Below are positions 9,527-17,633 of a stretch of 64,000 nucleotides of DNA, one piece after another. Source of the DNA: Bacteroidales bacterium (GTDB lineage Bacteria; Bacteroidota; Bacteroidia; Bacteroidales; Prolixibacteraceae). The notes beneath the pieces were generated by a model that did not search any database, was not told where the DNA came from, and worked only from the letters and a program-made list of their open reading frames with translations. Within the stretch, counting starts at the first letter, position 1, and each line of letters opens with the position of its first letter. The stretch is from contig JAATGF010000152.1 in assembly GCA_015654795.1 (NCBI GenBank), positions 1 to 64,000 of the forward strand, in the 5' to 3' direction. Both the position numbers and the translations under genes were made by a program.

Positions 9527-9762
9527 ACTCTTCAGAGTTAAAGGTTATACTTATTTGTATTTTTCGTCGACATTACAAATGTATGGCCTTTTTTATAAAA
9601 GGGAATTTTGTCGTACACCCATAAATAATCTATTTGATGATTGGTAAAAGTTACTTGTACATTTACAGAAATATAGTTCACTTTAAAAACAGGGAAAAGA
9701 GCATAAAACATCAAGATTTAAGCAGGATTTATGCACCTTTTTTAGAAATGAGATGTAAACGA

Positions 9763-9785
9763 GTTAGCGGCAATCGTAAAGACAG
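9763..9785 (+). other. Cassette-type leader before the DUF4297/HerA pair
   Basis: GTTAGCGGCAATCGTAAAG followed by ACAG lies just before the nuclease start. Closely related leaders occur at 18568-18592 (before an alpha/beta hydrolase) and 21107-21131 (before an S41 peptidase). The shared form is roughly GTTAGCnnnnATyGTAAAGACA. It may mark the joint of an inserted gene cassette. Confidence 0.5.
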
Positions 9786-9794
9786 TTAGATACA

Positions 9795-11024
9795 ATGACA
9801 ACAAGAGCAGCAGACGCAACAATTAAAGGATATTATTACCAGTTTGATACTTCAATTTTGAAGCTGTTGGAATTGGTTTCAGACAGTGACTCAATTATCG
9901 TTGAAGGTATTGAGGATATAGACATAAACACTGCAACAGATACTACAACTGTTCAATGTAAATATCTTTCAAAACCGAGATATATTAATTCAGCAATTCG
10001 AGAACCAATTTCTCTTATGCTTGAACACTTTGTAAATCCAGCAACACCAAATAACCTTAAATATATTTTATATGCTCATTTTGAGAATGAAATAGCGGGA
10101 AACGAACCGACAATTGATTTGACAAAATTAAAAGCGATTTTATCATACTCAGAAAAGGGGGTTGAGAAACATTATGAATTAGAAAAGGGGATTTCTAACG
10201 GCCAACTAAATACCTTTATATCTCAATTCAAATTGACATTTGGAACAGAATTTTACGCACAACAAAAACAAGTAATTGATAAACTTAAGATCAAGTTCTC
10301 TTGCAGTGAAATTGAAGCAGACAATCATTTCTACAACAACGCTTTAAGAATCATTATTGATAAAGCGATTAAAAGAAATGAAAGCCAAAGACAAATAACA
10401 AAAGCAGATTTTCTTTCAGCAATTGACTGTAGAAAAAACCTATTCAATCAGTGGTTTATTAAACTTCGTTCTAAGAAAGAATATTTAAAACAATCGGCAC
10501 AAAGTTTAAAATCATCGAGGGCACTTGAACCGGCAAGAACTAAAGTAATACTAATTGGCAACGAGGTAATTCTCGCTGACAACAATGAACTTCCATTAGA
10601 ATCATTCATTGAAAATTTAATTGAGAAGTTTTACAAACTCAATTCATCATTAAGAAATGCAAAGCCCTTGACTGTAGTACTTGATTGTGATACATCAATT
10701 TTACTTAACTTAAAAAGGTTCATGATAGATAATGAAATAATATTCAATGATGGTTTTGAAGAATTAAAATTCTCAACTTCAATATTCAATAAAGAACCTA
10801 TTGTAAACACTACGACCAATGGCACCAAAATTTTAAAGTCGTCCTACCAGATTAAATTGATTTCAAAAAACACTTGGGCAAGTAATATTTCCGAAATAGT
10901 AGTTCCCCGTGTTGTTATAAATTTTTCAAGTTCTGATGCATTGAACCATTTCTCCACAGGACAATTCTTCGATTTCAAATATTGTGAGAGCTTCAACGAA
11001 GTATTTAAAGTATTAGCCCCATAA
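9795..11024 (+). CDS. DUF4297-like (Cap4-type) nuclease of a HerA defence pair
   Basis: This 409-aa protein begins with AADATIKGYYYQFDTSIL and then VEGIEDIDI ... VQCKY. This is the layout of the DUF4297 / Cap4 nuclease domain, a PD-(D/E)xK fold whose acidic pair here is E40-D41 and whose Q-x-K is Q54/K56. The rest, about residues 200-409, is unfamiliar and probably mediates assembly. It lies 19 bp upstream of a HerA ATPase. DUF4297 and HerA are known partners in anti-phage systems, where the two form one large complex that degrades DNA. The nuclease call rests on the N-terminal motif and the neighbour. The next gene cluster is a restriction system, which fits a defence island. Confidence 0.75.
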   Translation: MTTRAADATIKGYYYQFDTSILKLLELVSDSDSIIVEGIEDIDINTATDTTTVQCKYLSKPRYINSAIREPISLMLEHFVNPATPNNLKYILYAHFENEIAGNEPTIDLTKLKAILSYSEKGVEKHYELEKGISNGQLNTFISQFKLTFGTEFYAQQKQVIDKLKIKFSCSEIEADNHFYNNALRIIIDKAIKRNESQRQITKADFLSAIDCRKNLFNQWFIKLRSKKEYLKQSAQSLKSSRALEPARTKVILIGNEVILADNNELPLESFIENLIEKFYKLNSSLRNAKPLTVVLDCDTSILLNLKRFMIDNEIIFNDGFEELKFSTSIFNKEPIVNTTTNGTKILKSSYQIKLISKNTWASNISEIVVPRVVINFSSSDALNHFSTGQFFDFKYCESFNEVFKVLAP

Positions 11025-11041
11025 AAATTAGCCCCATAAAA
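11012..11041 (+). repeat. 15-bp tandem duplication at the DUF4297/HerA junction
   Basis: ATTAGCCCCATAAAA occurs at 11012-11026 and again at 11027-11041. The first copy holds the nuclease stop codon and the second fills the gap to the HerA start. It looks like a recent in-frame slippage event. Confidence 0.8.
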
Positions 11042-11043
11042 AT

Positions 11044-12795
11044 ATGACAACAACAAATTCAACAGACATTTTCCGCATTCTGACAGTAACACCAAATCTA
11101 ATTCAGATTGAAGTAATAGATGCTGACCGTTTCAAGCAAGATGCAAGTGATTTTACTATTGGAAGTTATTTGATGATTTCTGATGATTCCAAGACTTCAA
11201 TCATAGCGTTGGTACAAAGTTTTAGAATCAAAGAAACAAATGCAGGTGGCCAATCTGTTATTACTTCTCCATCATTTATTTTGGATGCACAACCAATAGG
11301 ATTTTTAGATGATTCAGGAAAATTTAGAAGAGGTGGTCAACAAATAGCTATACCACCAAGTCAGGTTGTAATTGCTGATGATTCAATATTAAAAAGCATC
11401 TACGAATCAGTCGAAACAGAAAAGAAATTTATCTTTTCAAGCCTTGCACAGAATACAAATATTGACATTGCAGTTGATGGTGATAAATTTTTCAGTAAAC
11501 ACATTGCCGTAGTTGGTTCAACAGGTTCGGGAAAATCGGGAACAGTAGCAAGAATTTTACAAGAAGGAATTAAACCGACAGATGATCAAAATCAACGAGG
11601 TGTATTAAACAACACGCATATATTACTCTTTGATTTACATGGTGAATATAAAACTGCATTTCCGAAATCAAAAAAACTTGATGTAAATAATTTGGTTCTG
11701 CCCTATTGGTTAATGAATTCTGAAGAACTTGAAGAAATGTTTATAGAAAGTAATGAAAGTAATTCGCATAATCAGGTTTCTCAATTTAAGGCTTCGGTAA
11801 CTCTAAATAAAAAACGACATAATAATGAATTATCAAAGGTTAACTATGATACTCCTGTTTATTTTAGTATTGATGAAGTTTTTAAATACATATCCAACCA
11901 TAACATTTCAACAAAAGATGCTAAAACGGGAGAGCTAAAGATTAAAGCAAAAGTAGAAGGTGTCCCTGACGTATATCAGCTATTTGAAGTTATTGAATTT
12001 GAAGACAAATTAACAGGAAAAATAAATGCCGGACCTTATGCTGGTGAATTTGACCGTTTTGTTCCTAGGTTAGAAACTAAACTCAATGATGATCGATTGT
12101 CATTTCTTCTTAAGCCCAGAAAATCTGATGATTCAGAATATAAGACTACCGACTTGCCAGAAATATTAAAACAATTCATTGGTTACTCTGATACCGAAAA
12201 GGACAATATTACCATTATTGATTTAAGTGGAATTCCTTTTGAAGTATTAAGTATTGTTGTTTCTCTAATTAGTAGGTTAGTTTTTGATTTTTGTTTTTAT
12301 TATAAAGCGGTAAAGCAAGCAACAAAAGAAGCCCCTTTCCTTTTAGTATTGGAAGAAGCCCACAATTATATTCCTCAAAGCGAAGGCGCAAAATATCATT
12401 CTGTAAAAAAATCAATTGAGCGAATTGCAAAAGAAGGAAGGAAATACGGCTTATCCTTAATGATTGTAAGCCAAAGACCATCAGAAATTTCTGAAACAAT
12501 CTTTTCTCAATGCAATAATTTTGTTGCAATGAGATTAACTAATCCTTCAGATCAACAATATGTTAGACGACTTATGCCTGATAGTGTAAGTGCAATTACA
12601 GACACTCTGCCTGTTTTGGAAAGACAGGAGGCTTTGATAATTGGTGACAGTATTCCAATTCCCACTATAGTAAGGATAAAAGATTTGACAGACAAGCCTG
12701 ATTCAAATGATATAGCATTTAGAACTGAATGGAAAAAAGACTGGATTACAATCGTATTTGACGAATTAATTACAAAGTTACAAAAAGAAACATAA
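11044..12795 (+). CDS. HerA-like DNA translocase ATPase
   Basis: This 583-aa FtsK/HerA-type ATPase has an N-terminal HAS-barrel region (residues 1-150), a Walker A GSTGSGKS at residues 158-165, a Walker B LLVLEEAHN with the acidic pair at about 437-438, and the SQRPSEI motif near 480. It ends with the usual HerA tail, including the RRLMPDSVSAI region that supplies arginine-finger contacts. The family forms hexameric rings that pump DNA. Paired with the upstream DUF4297-like nuclease it probably forms a two-component anti-phage complex (established for other DUF4297-HerA pairs; inferred here). Low GC content and adjacent repeats suggest horizontal transfer. Confidence 0.88.
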   Translation: MTTTNSTDIFRILTVTPNLIQIEVIDADRFKQDASDFTIGSYLMISDDSKTSIIALVQSFRIKETNAGGQSVITSPSFILDAQPIGFLDDSGKFRRGGQQIAIPPSQVVIADDSILKSIYESVETEKKFIFSSLAQNTNIDIAVDGDKFFSKHIAVVGSTGSGKSGTVARILQEGIKPTDDQNQRGVLNNTHILLFDLHGEYKTAFPKSKKLDVNNLVLPYWLMNSEELEEMFIESNESNSHNQVSQFKASVTLNKKRHNNELSKVNYDTPVYFSIDEVFKYISNHNISTKDAKTGELKIKAKVEGVPDVYQLFEVIEFEDKLTGKINAGPYAGEFDRFVPRLETKLNDDRLSFLLKPRKSDDSEYKTTDLPEILKQFIGYSDTEKDNITIIDLSGIPFEVLSIVVSLISRLVFDFCFYYKAVKQATKEAPFLLVLEEAHNYIPQSEGAKYHSVKKSIERIAKEGRKYGLSLMIVSQRPSEISETIFSQCNNFVAMRLTNPSDQQYVRRLMPDSVSAITDTLPVLERQEALIIGDSIPIPTIVRIKDLTDKPDSNDIAFRTEWKKDWITIVFDELITKLQKET

Positions 12796-12955
12796 GATAA
12801 CGAAAGCCGAATGCAGCGCGCTATCCAACAAGTCGGGTTTCCGTGCTTCGTTGACAGGAAAGTAAATATTAAGGTTACGACCTATTTACAGGAAGGTTAT
12901 CGCTTAAATCCCATCCTGTATTTGCGAAACATTAACAACCATAATAAGTCACGGT
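12796..12955 (+). other. Cassette-type trailer downstream of HerA
   Basis: Directly after the HerA stop comes ATCCAACAAGTCGGGTTTCC and then GTGCTTCGTTG, forming an imperfect CAACAAG / CTTCGTTG hairpin. A related sequence (AAGTTGGGTTTCGGTGCTTT, then GTTG) lies at about 13490-13516, and shorter relatives near 18358-18375 and 20848-20866. These may be remnants of recombination sites between cassettes. Confidence 0.4.
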
Positions 12956-13099
12956 ATGAAACAAACATTTAAGCTTGAAAAAGGTGAGATTTTGTTCGAC
13001 GAGGACAAAATCATCATAAAAGACGATGCAAAAAGGCAAAAGTGGTCAATTTCATTGATTATTTGCCTGGAGCCGAACGTAAGTAGAATAAATGCATAA
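12956..13099 (+). pseudogene. Truncated small gene cut by a MITE
   Basis: An open frame of 47 codons starts with ATG at 12956 and reads MKQTFKLEKGEILFDEDKI onward, with balanced codon use that looks like a real N-terminus. Its last few codons come from the inverted family A miniature element that begins near 13081, so the original gene has lost its 3' end. I do not recognise the family. Confidence 0.5.
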
Positions 13100-13176
13100 T
13101 AAATGATCTATTGTCCCATACGGGACAATACAAATGATGAATTTTAATCTTTCTACTGGGCTATTTTCCCTACGGG
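13081..13176 (-). repeat. Miniature element, family A, copy 3 (inverted, truncated)
   Basis: The reverse complement of this stretch matches the first two-thirds of the copy at 4173-4337: GGGAAAATAGCCC-like block, TTGTCCCGTATGGGACAA palindrome, then TATTATGCATTTATTCTAC. The outermost terminal repeats are missing. It truncates the small gene at 12956 and abuts a fragment of another element at 13183. Confidence 0.75.
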
Positions 13177-13182
13177 AAATTT

Positions 13183-13277
13183 TAAAAGCCTGCACTTGAA
13201 ATTTTCAATCAATCAAAAAATAGTCCAAAGTGATAAAATGTTTATAAAAAATGAACCATATGAGCGGATAATGATTA
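13183..13277 (+). repeat. Fragment shared with the MITE at 56100-56382
   Basis: The block GCACTTGAAATTTTCAATCA, then GTGATAAAATGTTTATAAAA and ATGAGCGGATA, is a close match to 56202-56282 inside an intact element with terminal repeats. This copy lacks the terminal repeats. Confidence 0.75.
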
Positions 13278-13704
13278 ATGGATTTACTCTGTGGACAATA
13301 ATGATGCTAAAGCAATTTTAAATTAAGTTTTTATTTATCAGTTGCTTAAAAGCAACTGCAATGGATAACTCATGTTATTCAACTAAGTGTAACTAAAGAG
13401 AATACTGCAATGCTATGGACATTAATAAAAGCGACCTTTAATATTTATTTCTTAAAATAAAGCCAGTTGCCAACATCAAACTACCCCGCAAGTTGGGTTT
13501 CGGTGCTTTGTTGATAAGATTCCACAAGTGCGGGATAATATCCACAATTTGTGAGAGGTTTAGTGGTTAAATTCACGCATAACAGCATATTTACAAACCC
13601 TCGCAACTGAGACCACAAACCACATTTTCAAAAGAGCAGTTTTTTTGACTTCGCAATCGCTGTATTTTATTATATTTGGTGTTTAATGAAAAACCTTACG
13701 AACA
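13278..13704. other. Non-coding stretch and promoter of the restriction gene
   Basis: It contains a perfect palindrome CAGTTGCTTAAAAGCAACTG at 13339-13358, which recurs with one change at 33019-33038. It also contains the cassette-like block AAGTTGGGTTTCGGTGCTTT near 13490-13510, and a Bacteroidetes -7 box TATATTTG at 13671-13678 with a TTTG at 13644-13647 as possible -33 element. The latter should drive the type IIG gene starting at 13705. Confidence 0.6.
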
Positions 13705-16700
13705 ATGTCCTTTTTCCAAAAAACCGTTGAACAGAAATACCTCAAACAGCTTGATGCGGAATTGATCAATACGAAGTATCTTGAGTTTAAATCCTATTTC
13801 GGAAATGCTGACATTCAGGAGAATATAAGAAACAGTAAAGAAGAACAATACCAGGAAGGTTTCCTACGTGAGTTGTTTGTAAAAATATTGGGATACAAAC
13901 TGAATCCTACGCCCAACTTCAACCTCACTACCGAATACAAAAACATTAAGGACAGCAAAAAAGCCGATGGTGCAATAATATTAAGGGGGCATGCCCCCTT
14001 GCATGAGCATGTCCCGTCGGTTATTGCCGTTATTGAGCTAAAGGGGACGGACACTACCGATTTAAGCAAGATTGAAGTACAGGCTTTCGGCTACAAAAAT
14101 AATCAGCCCGATTGTGTCTATATTATCACTTCCAACTTCGAGAAAATTCGCTTTTACATCGACAATGCCATTGAATACATCGAGCTCAATTTGTTTACGT
14201 TGTCGAAAACTGATTTCGAAATACTCTACTTAATCCTCTCGTACGAGTCAATTAAGAATGGCCTGCCGAAAAAAATTAAAGAGGAATCGTTAAGTCATGA
14301 AGATGTTATTACCAAACAACTGTACAAAGATTATTCGCTCTTTAAACGCGAGTTGCACCAAAACCTTGTTTTACTCAATCCGCAATTCGACTCACTCACG
14401 CTATTCAAAAAATCACAAAAATTATTAGACCGGTTCCTCTTCTTGTTTTTTGCTGAAGACTGCCAGTTATTGCCACCTAATTCGGTGCGTTTAATTTTAA
14501 GCGATTGGAGAGACTTACAGGATCGTGATGTAGAAATACCGCTTTACAAACGATTCAAAAAATATTTCGAATACCTGAACACCGGGTACAAAGGGAAAAG
14601 ATATGATGTGTTTGCCTACAATGGTGGTTTATTTAAACCCGATGATCTTTTAGATACGATATTGATCGACGATGAATTGTTATTCAGGCACACCAAAACC
14701 CTTTCGGAGTACGATTTTGACAGCGAGATTGATGTAAATATTCTGGGACATATTTTTGAAAACTCGCTAAACGAACTCGACGAAATTAATGCGCAACTGT
14801 CAGGGGAGACCGTTGATAAAACCAAGACCAGGCGTAAAAAAGATGGGGTTTTTTACACGCCCAAATACATTACCAAATACATTGTTGAAAACACAGTTGG
14901 AAAGCTTTGCACCGAGAAGAAAACCGAACTTCTGATTGCAGAAGAAGAGTACACCACTGATAAAAAACGGCATCAGAAAACCAAACAGGCCTTGCTCGAT
15001 AAGCTGAAAACTTATCAAAACTGGTTGCTTCAACTCACTATTTGCGATCCTGCATGTGGTTCCGGCGCTTTTCTGAACCAGGCGCTCGACTTTCTGATGA
15101 AAGAGCACCGTTATATAGACGAATTGCAAGCCAAACTATTGGGCGTTCCGTTAATCTTTAGCGACATTGAAAAGAGCATTCTCGAAAATAACCTCTTTGG
15201 GGTCGATCTGAACGAAGAGAGCGTCGAAATTGCTAAACTCTCTCTTTGGCTGCGTACCGCACAGCCCAACCGCAAGCTGAACGACCTGAACAACAACATC
15301 AAATGTGGAAACTCCCTGATTGACGATCCTTCAGTTGCAGGCGATAAAGCATTTAACTGGTACGAAGGTTTTCCGCAAGTATTTGAGAAAAAAGATAAGA
15401 AAGGATGGCACATTACCTGTGCAACCCATAACTCGCGGTACTCTCAACGTATGCTGGATAATCATGTCGAATGGGGTGATGCAGTTTGGTTAAGTGAAAA
15501 AGAGGAGAAAATTGTAATCGAAACCATTGCAAAAATCGCTAACGAAGACAATCTGAATATCATTGCATTTAATGTGTGCGGCGACCATATGCACCTGTTG
15601 CTGGTATGCGAAGAACATGAAGTACCGAAAATAGTAGGAAAGTTAAAATCTATATCTGCCAGGGCATGTAACATCGAAATGGGCAGAACTATACCCGGAT
15701 CTTCCTCTCCGGATGCCTCCGCGCGGGAAAGAGGAACGGCACAGGCGCACCTCTGGACACAGAAATTCGGGTGCAAAGAGATAACCTCTGAAGAGCAGCT
15801 GGAAAATACGATCGCATACATCCGTAACAATAGGGTGAAACACGGCCTTCCCGAACTCGGTGGCAACAGCAACAGCAACAGCAACAAGGGGGCACGCCCC
15901 CTTGTCAGCACCATGTGCTGTTCCGTCGAACATGCTTTCCGACCGGAATATAACGGAGGTTTCGATGTGGTAATTGGGAATCCGCCATATGGTATATTAA
16001 TTGAGAAGGAAATACAGAATTATTACACTAAACATTATCCTTTCACGAGATACAAAACTAACTTGTATGTGCTTTTCATTGAAAGGATGTTACAAATATT
16101 TGATAAAGGAACTATATTTTTTATCATTCCAAAGTCACTGCTTTTTAATTCATTCTATGAAGATATTAGGAAACTGTTAATCACCAAAACTGAAATAAAT
16201 GAGATTTTCACAATAACTGAAAAGGTTTTTGAAGATGCTGAGGTTGGGGGGAGTTTATTAATGAAATTTACAATAAAAAGATCCTTCGATTTGGCAAATA
16301 TTGTAGAATTGGCTTCTGCTGAAAAGATACAAGATTTTATATCAATGACTCGGATTGTTGAAAATAAAGTACCACAGAATTCATTTTTGAACGTTCCAAA
16401 TTGTGAAATTTCTGTTATTTCAAAAGATTCTCAATCAGTAATAGATAAAATAAGTAAATTCAAAACAATTGGTGACTTTTATCTTTTAAAAAATGGGCTT
16501 AATCCAGGAAATATTAAGCATATATTAGTTTCAGATTATAAAGAGTCAGAAAACCATAAGCCAATAATATGGGGAAGGGATATATCTCGTTATAATATTA
16601 ATTGGTCAGGTCAATATGTGAACTATGATGAATCTATTATCCATAGAATTAATATAGAGGATATTAAATCAAAAGATGGGATGAATAAACAAAGTAAGAT

Positions 16701-17352
16701 TGATTTTGCATTGAGATCACCCAATTTATTTGAAAATAGAAAGATTGTTGTTAGAAAAACAGGGGATTCGTTAATTGGTTGTTTGGATACGGACAATTAT
16801 TATTTCGACACACTAGTACATGGCATATACATAAAAGATAAGCAATTTTCTCTTGAATATTTATTGTCTTTAATCAATTCTAAGCCTGTAACTATTTTAT
16901 ATCGATTATTGCACGACATTAAAGGCAAAGTCTTTGCTAAAATAAGTTTAGATAATCTTCGTTCCTTTCCTTTACCTGAAGGCAACCCAATGATAAATGA
17001 GTTATTGGAAGAAAAAGCTAAGTTTCTTATATCAAAATCCAATGAGCTTCAAGAAACCGCACAAAAGTTTCAGCGCACCATTCAGCGAAAATTTAATCTC
17101 GAAGAGTTGCCCGACAAATTACAAAATTGGCATTTGATCTCCTACTCCGATTTCATTAAAGAGTTGGGAAAAAAGAAAATCAAACTTTCGTTAAGCGACG
17201 AAGCCGAATGGGAAGATTACTTCCTACAGGAATCGCAAAAAGTTTTGGCCGTCAAACAACAAATTGATTCAACGGATAAAGAGATCGACCAAATGGTGTA
17301 TCAATTGTACGGGTTAACCGATGAAGAGATAAACATTGTTGAAGGTGAGTAA
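13705..17352 (+). CDS. Type IIG restriction-modification enzyme with an embedded RAYT-like transposase domain
   Basis: This 1215-aa single-chain enzyme should both cut and N6-methylate adenine. The N-terminal PD-(D/E)xK nuclease has D88 and E111-x-K113. The methylase has motif I DPACGSGAFL (residues 448-457) and the catalytic NPPY at 759-762. A TaqI/Eco57I-like target recognition region follows, with coiled coil near 1040-1060. Between FPQVF (ending at 560) and GGFDVVIGNPPY lies an extra segment of about 190 residues. It carries a HUH motif H628-M-H630 and a tyrosine Y705 in AYIRNNRVKHG, the hallmarks of IS200/REP-associated Y1 transposases. GC-rich palindromes encode extra residues in the nuclease (residues 93-103) and at the end of the insert. 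The frame is open throughout, so the fusion is real at sequence level. Confidence 0.88.
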   Translation: MSFFQKTVEQKYLKQLDAELINTKYLEFKSYFGNADIQENIRNSKEEQYQEGFLRELFVKILGYKLNPTPNFNLTTEYKNIKDSKKADGAIILRGHAPLHEHVPSVIAVIELKGTDTTDLSKIEVQAFGYKNNQPDCVYIITSNFEKIRFYIDNAIEYIELNLFTLSKTDFEILYLILSYESIKNGLPKKIKEESLSHEDVITKQLYKDYSLFKRELHQNLVLLNPQFDSLTLFKKSQKLLDRFLFLFFAEDCQLLPPNSVRLILSDWRDLQDRDVEIPLYKRFKKYFEYLNTGYKGKRYDVFAYNGGLFKPDDLLDTILIDDELLFRHTKTLSEYDFDSEIDVNILGHIFENSLNELDEINAQLSGETVDKTKTRRKKDGVFYTPKYITKYIVENTVGKLCTEKKTELLIAEEEYTTDKKRHQKTKQALLDKLKTYQNWLLQLTICDPACGSGAFLNQALDFLMKEHRYIDELQAKLLGVPLIFSDIEKSILENNLFGVDLNEESVEIAKLSLWLRTAQPNRKLNDLNNNIKCGNSLIDDPSVAGDKAFNWYEGFPQVFEKKDKKGWHITCATHNSRYSQRMLDNHVEWGDAVWLSEKEEKIVIETIAKIANEDNLNIIAFNVCGDHMHLLLVCEEHEVPKIVGKLKSISARACNIEMGRTIPGSSSPDASARERGTAQAHLWTQKFGCKEITSEEQLENTIAYIRNNRVKHGLPELGGNSNSNSNKGARPLVSTMCCSVEHAFRPEYNGGFDVVIGNPPYGILIEKEIQNYYTKHYPFTRYKTNLYVLFIERMLQIFDKGTIFFIIPKSLLFNSFYEDIRKLLITKTEINEIFTITEKVFEDAEVGGSLLMKFTIKRSFDLANIVELASAEKIQDFISMTRIVENKVPQNSFLNVPNCEISVISKDSQSVIDKISKFKTIGDFYLLKNGLNPGNIKHILVSDYKESENHKPIIWGRDISRYNINWSGQYVNYDESIIHRINIEDIKSKDGMNKQSKIDFALRSPNLFENRKIVVRKTGDSLIGCLDTDNYYFDTLVHGIYIKDKQFSLEYLLSLINSKPVTILYRLLHDIKGKVFAKISLDNLRSFPLPEGNPMINELLEEKAKFLISKSNELQETAQKFQRTIQRKFNLEELPDKLQNWHLISYSDFIKELGKKKIKLSLSDEAEWEDYFLQESQKVLAVKQQIDSTDKEIDQMVYQLYGLTDEEINIVEGE
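13983..14000. repeat. REP-like palindrome inside the nuclease coding region
   Basis: AAGGGGGCATGCCCCCTT is a perfect 18-nt palindrome, followed by GCATGAGCATGTCCC. In the protein it adds about ten residues (RGHAPLHEHV) between the catalytic aspartate and the E-x-K strand. The same core recurs at 15884-15905 in the same orientation. Confidence 0.75.
15385..15954 (+). mobile_element. RAYT (Y1/HUH transposase) domain inserted in frame
   Basis: This segment encodes residues 561-750 of the restriction enzyme. It begins KKGWHITCATHNSR, carries GDHMHLLLVC (HUH) and TIAYIRNNRVKHG (catalytic tyrosine), and ends with an Asn-Ser repeat encoded by tandem CAACAG units (15864-15886) and a double hairpin. 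It interrupts the methylase between two otherwise adjacent conserved segments. Domain identity is by motif; there are no target duplications that I can define. Confidence 0.75.
15884..15920. repeat. REP-like double hairpin at the end of the RAYT insert
   Basis: ACAAGGGGGC and GCCCCCTTGT (15884-15905) form a 10-bp stem with a 2-nt loop. It is followed directly by CAGCAC-CAT-GTGCTG (15906-15920). The first hairpin shares its core with 13983-14000. Two adjacent hairpins next to a RAYT domain is the usual appearance of a REP substrate. Confidence 0.75.
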
Positions 17353-17365
17353 TGAAAAGAGATTT

Positions 17366-17503
17366 AGTTGTCTGTCGTTTGCAACGATAAAAGCAATACT
17401 TCCGGTTTTGGAAAGCTGGTGCGACAGATCTAAAGTCCATTATCATTTTCAAAACTCACAAAGCTGGATTTCATAACTTTTCAGAAAGGAATTCGTATAT
17501 TTG
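17366..17503 (+). repeat. Recurrent intergenic module M, copy 1
   Basis: It starts TTAGTTGTCTGTCGTTTGCA, continues CGATAAAAGCAATACTTCC and ends in a TATATTTG -7 promoter box (17496-17503). The central ACCCTCAAGG hairpin seen in other copies is absent. The module therefore seems to bring a promoter to the SnoaL-like gene that follows. Confidence 0.7.
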
Positions 17504-17633
17504 AAGTAAAACTCTTTATGGGAGGTTAAGCGGTTAAAATTAGCTCATTAATTAAACCACTGCCTGCATGTAGCGGAACGTGGCAATCGACTATAAACCT
17601 TTACAGCCTTTTGTGAAATTCAAATCATATATT

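Larger units (their letters stand above)
8860..9620 (-). mobile_element. Internally deleted insertion sequence, ISKra4-like, with intact ends
   Basis: Perfect 24-bp terminal inverted repeats are present: GGGTGTACGACAAAATTCCC plus TTTT at 8860-8883, and its complement at 9597-9620. An 8-bp target duplication ATAAATAA lies directly outside on both sides (8852-8859 and 9621-9628). The 761-bp interior keeps only the start and end of a minus-strand transposase. With both ends intact it could still move if a full-length relative supplies transposase. The ISKra4 assignment comes from the transposase C-terminal fragment and is tentative. A solo end-like fragment with one mismatch is found at 45555-45572. 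Confidence 0.9.

Noticed and set aside
15462-15933. Antisense open frames over the RAYT segment
   Set aside because: They are shadows created by the GC-rich palindromes and CAACAG repeats; the sense frame has clear domain motifs.
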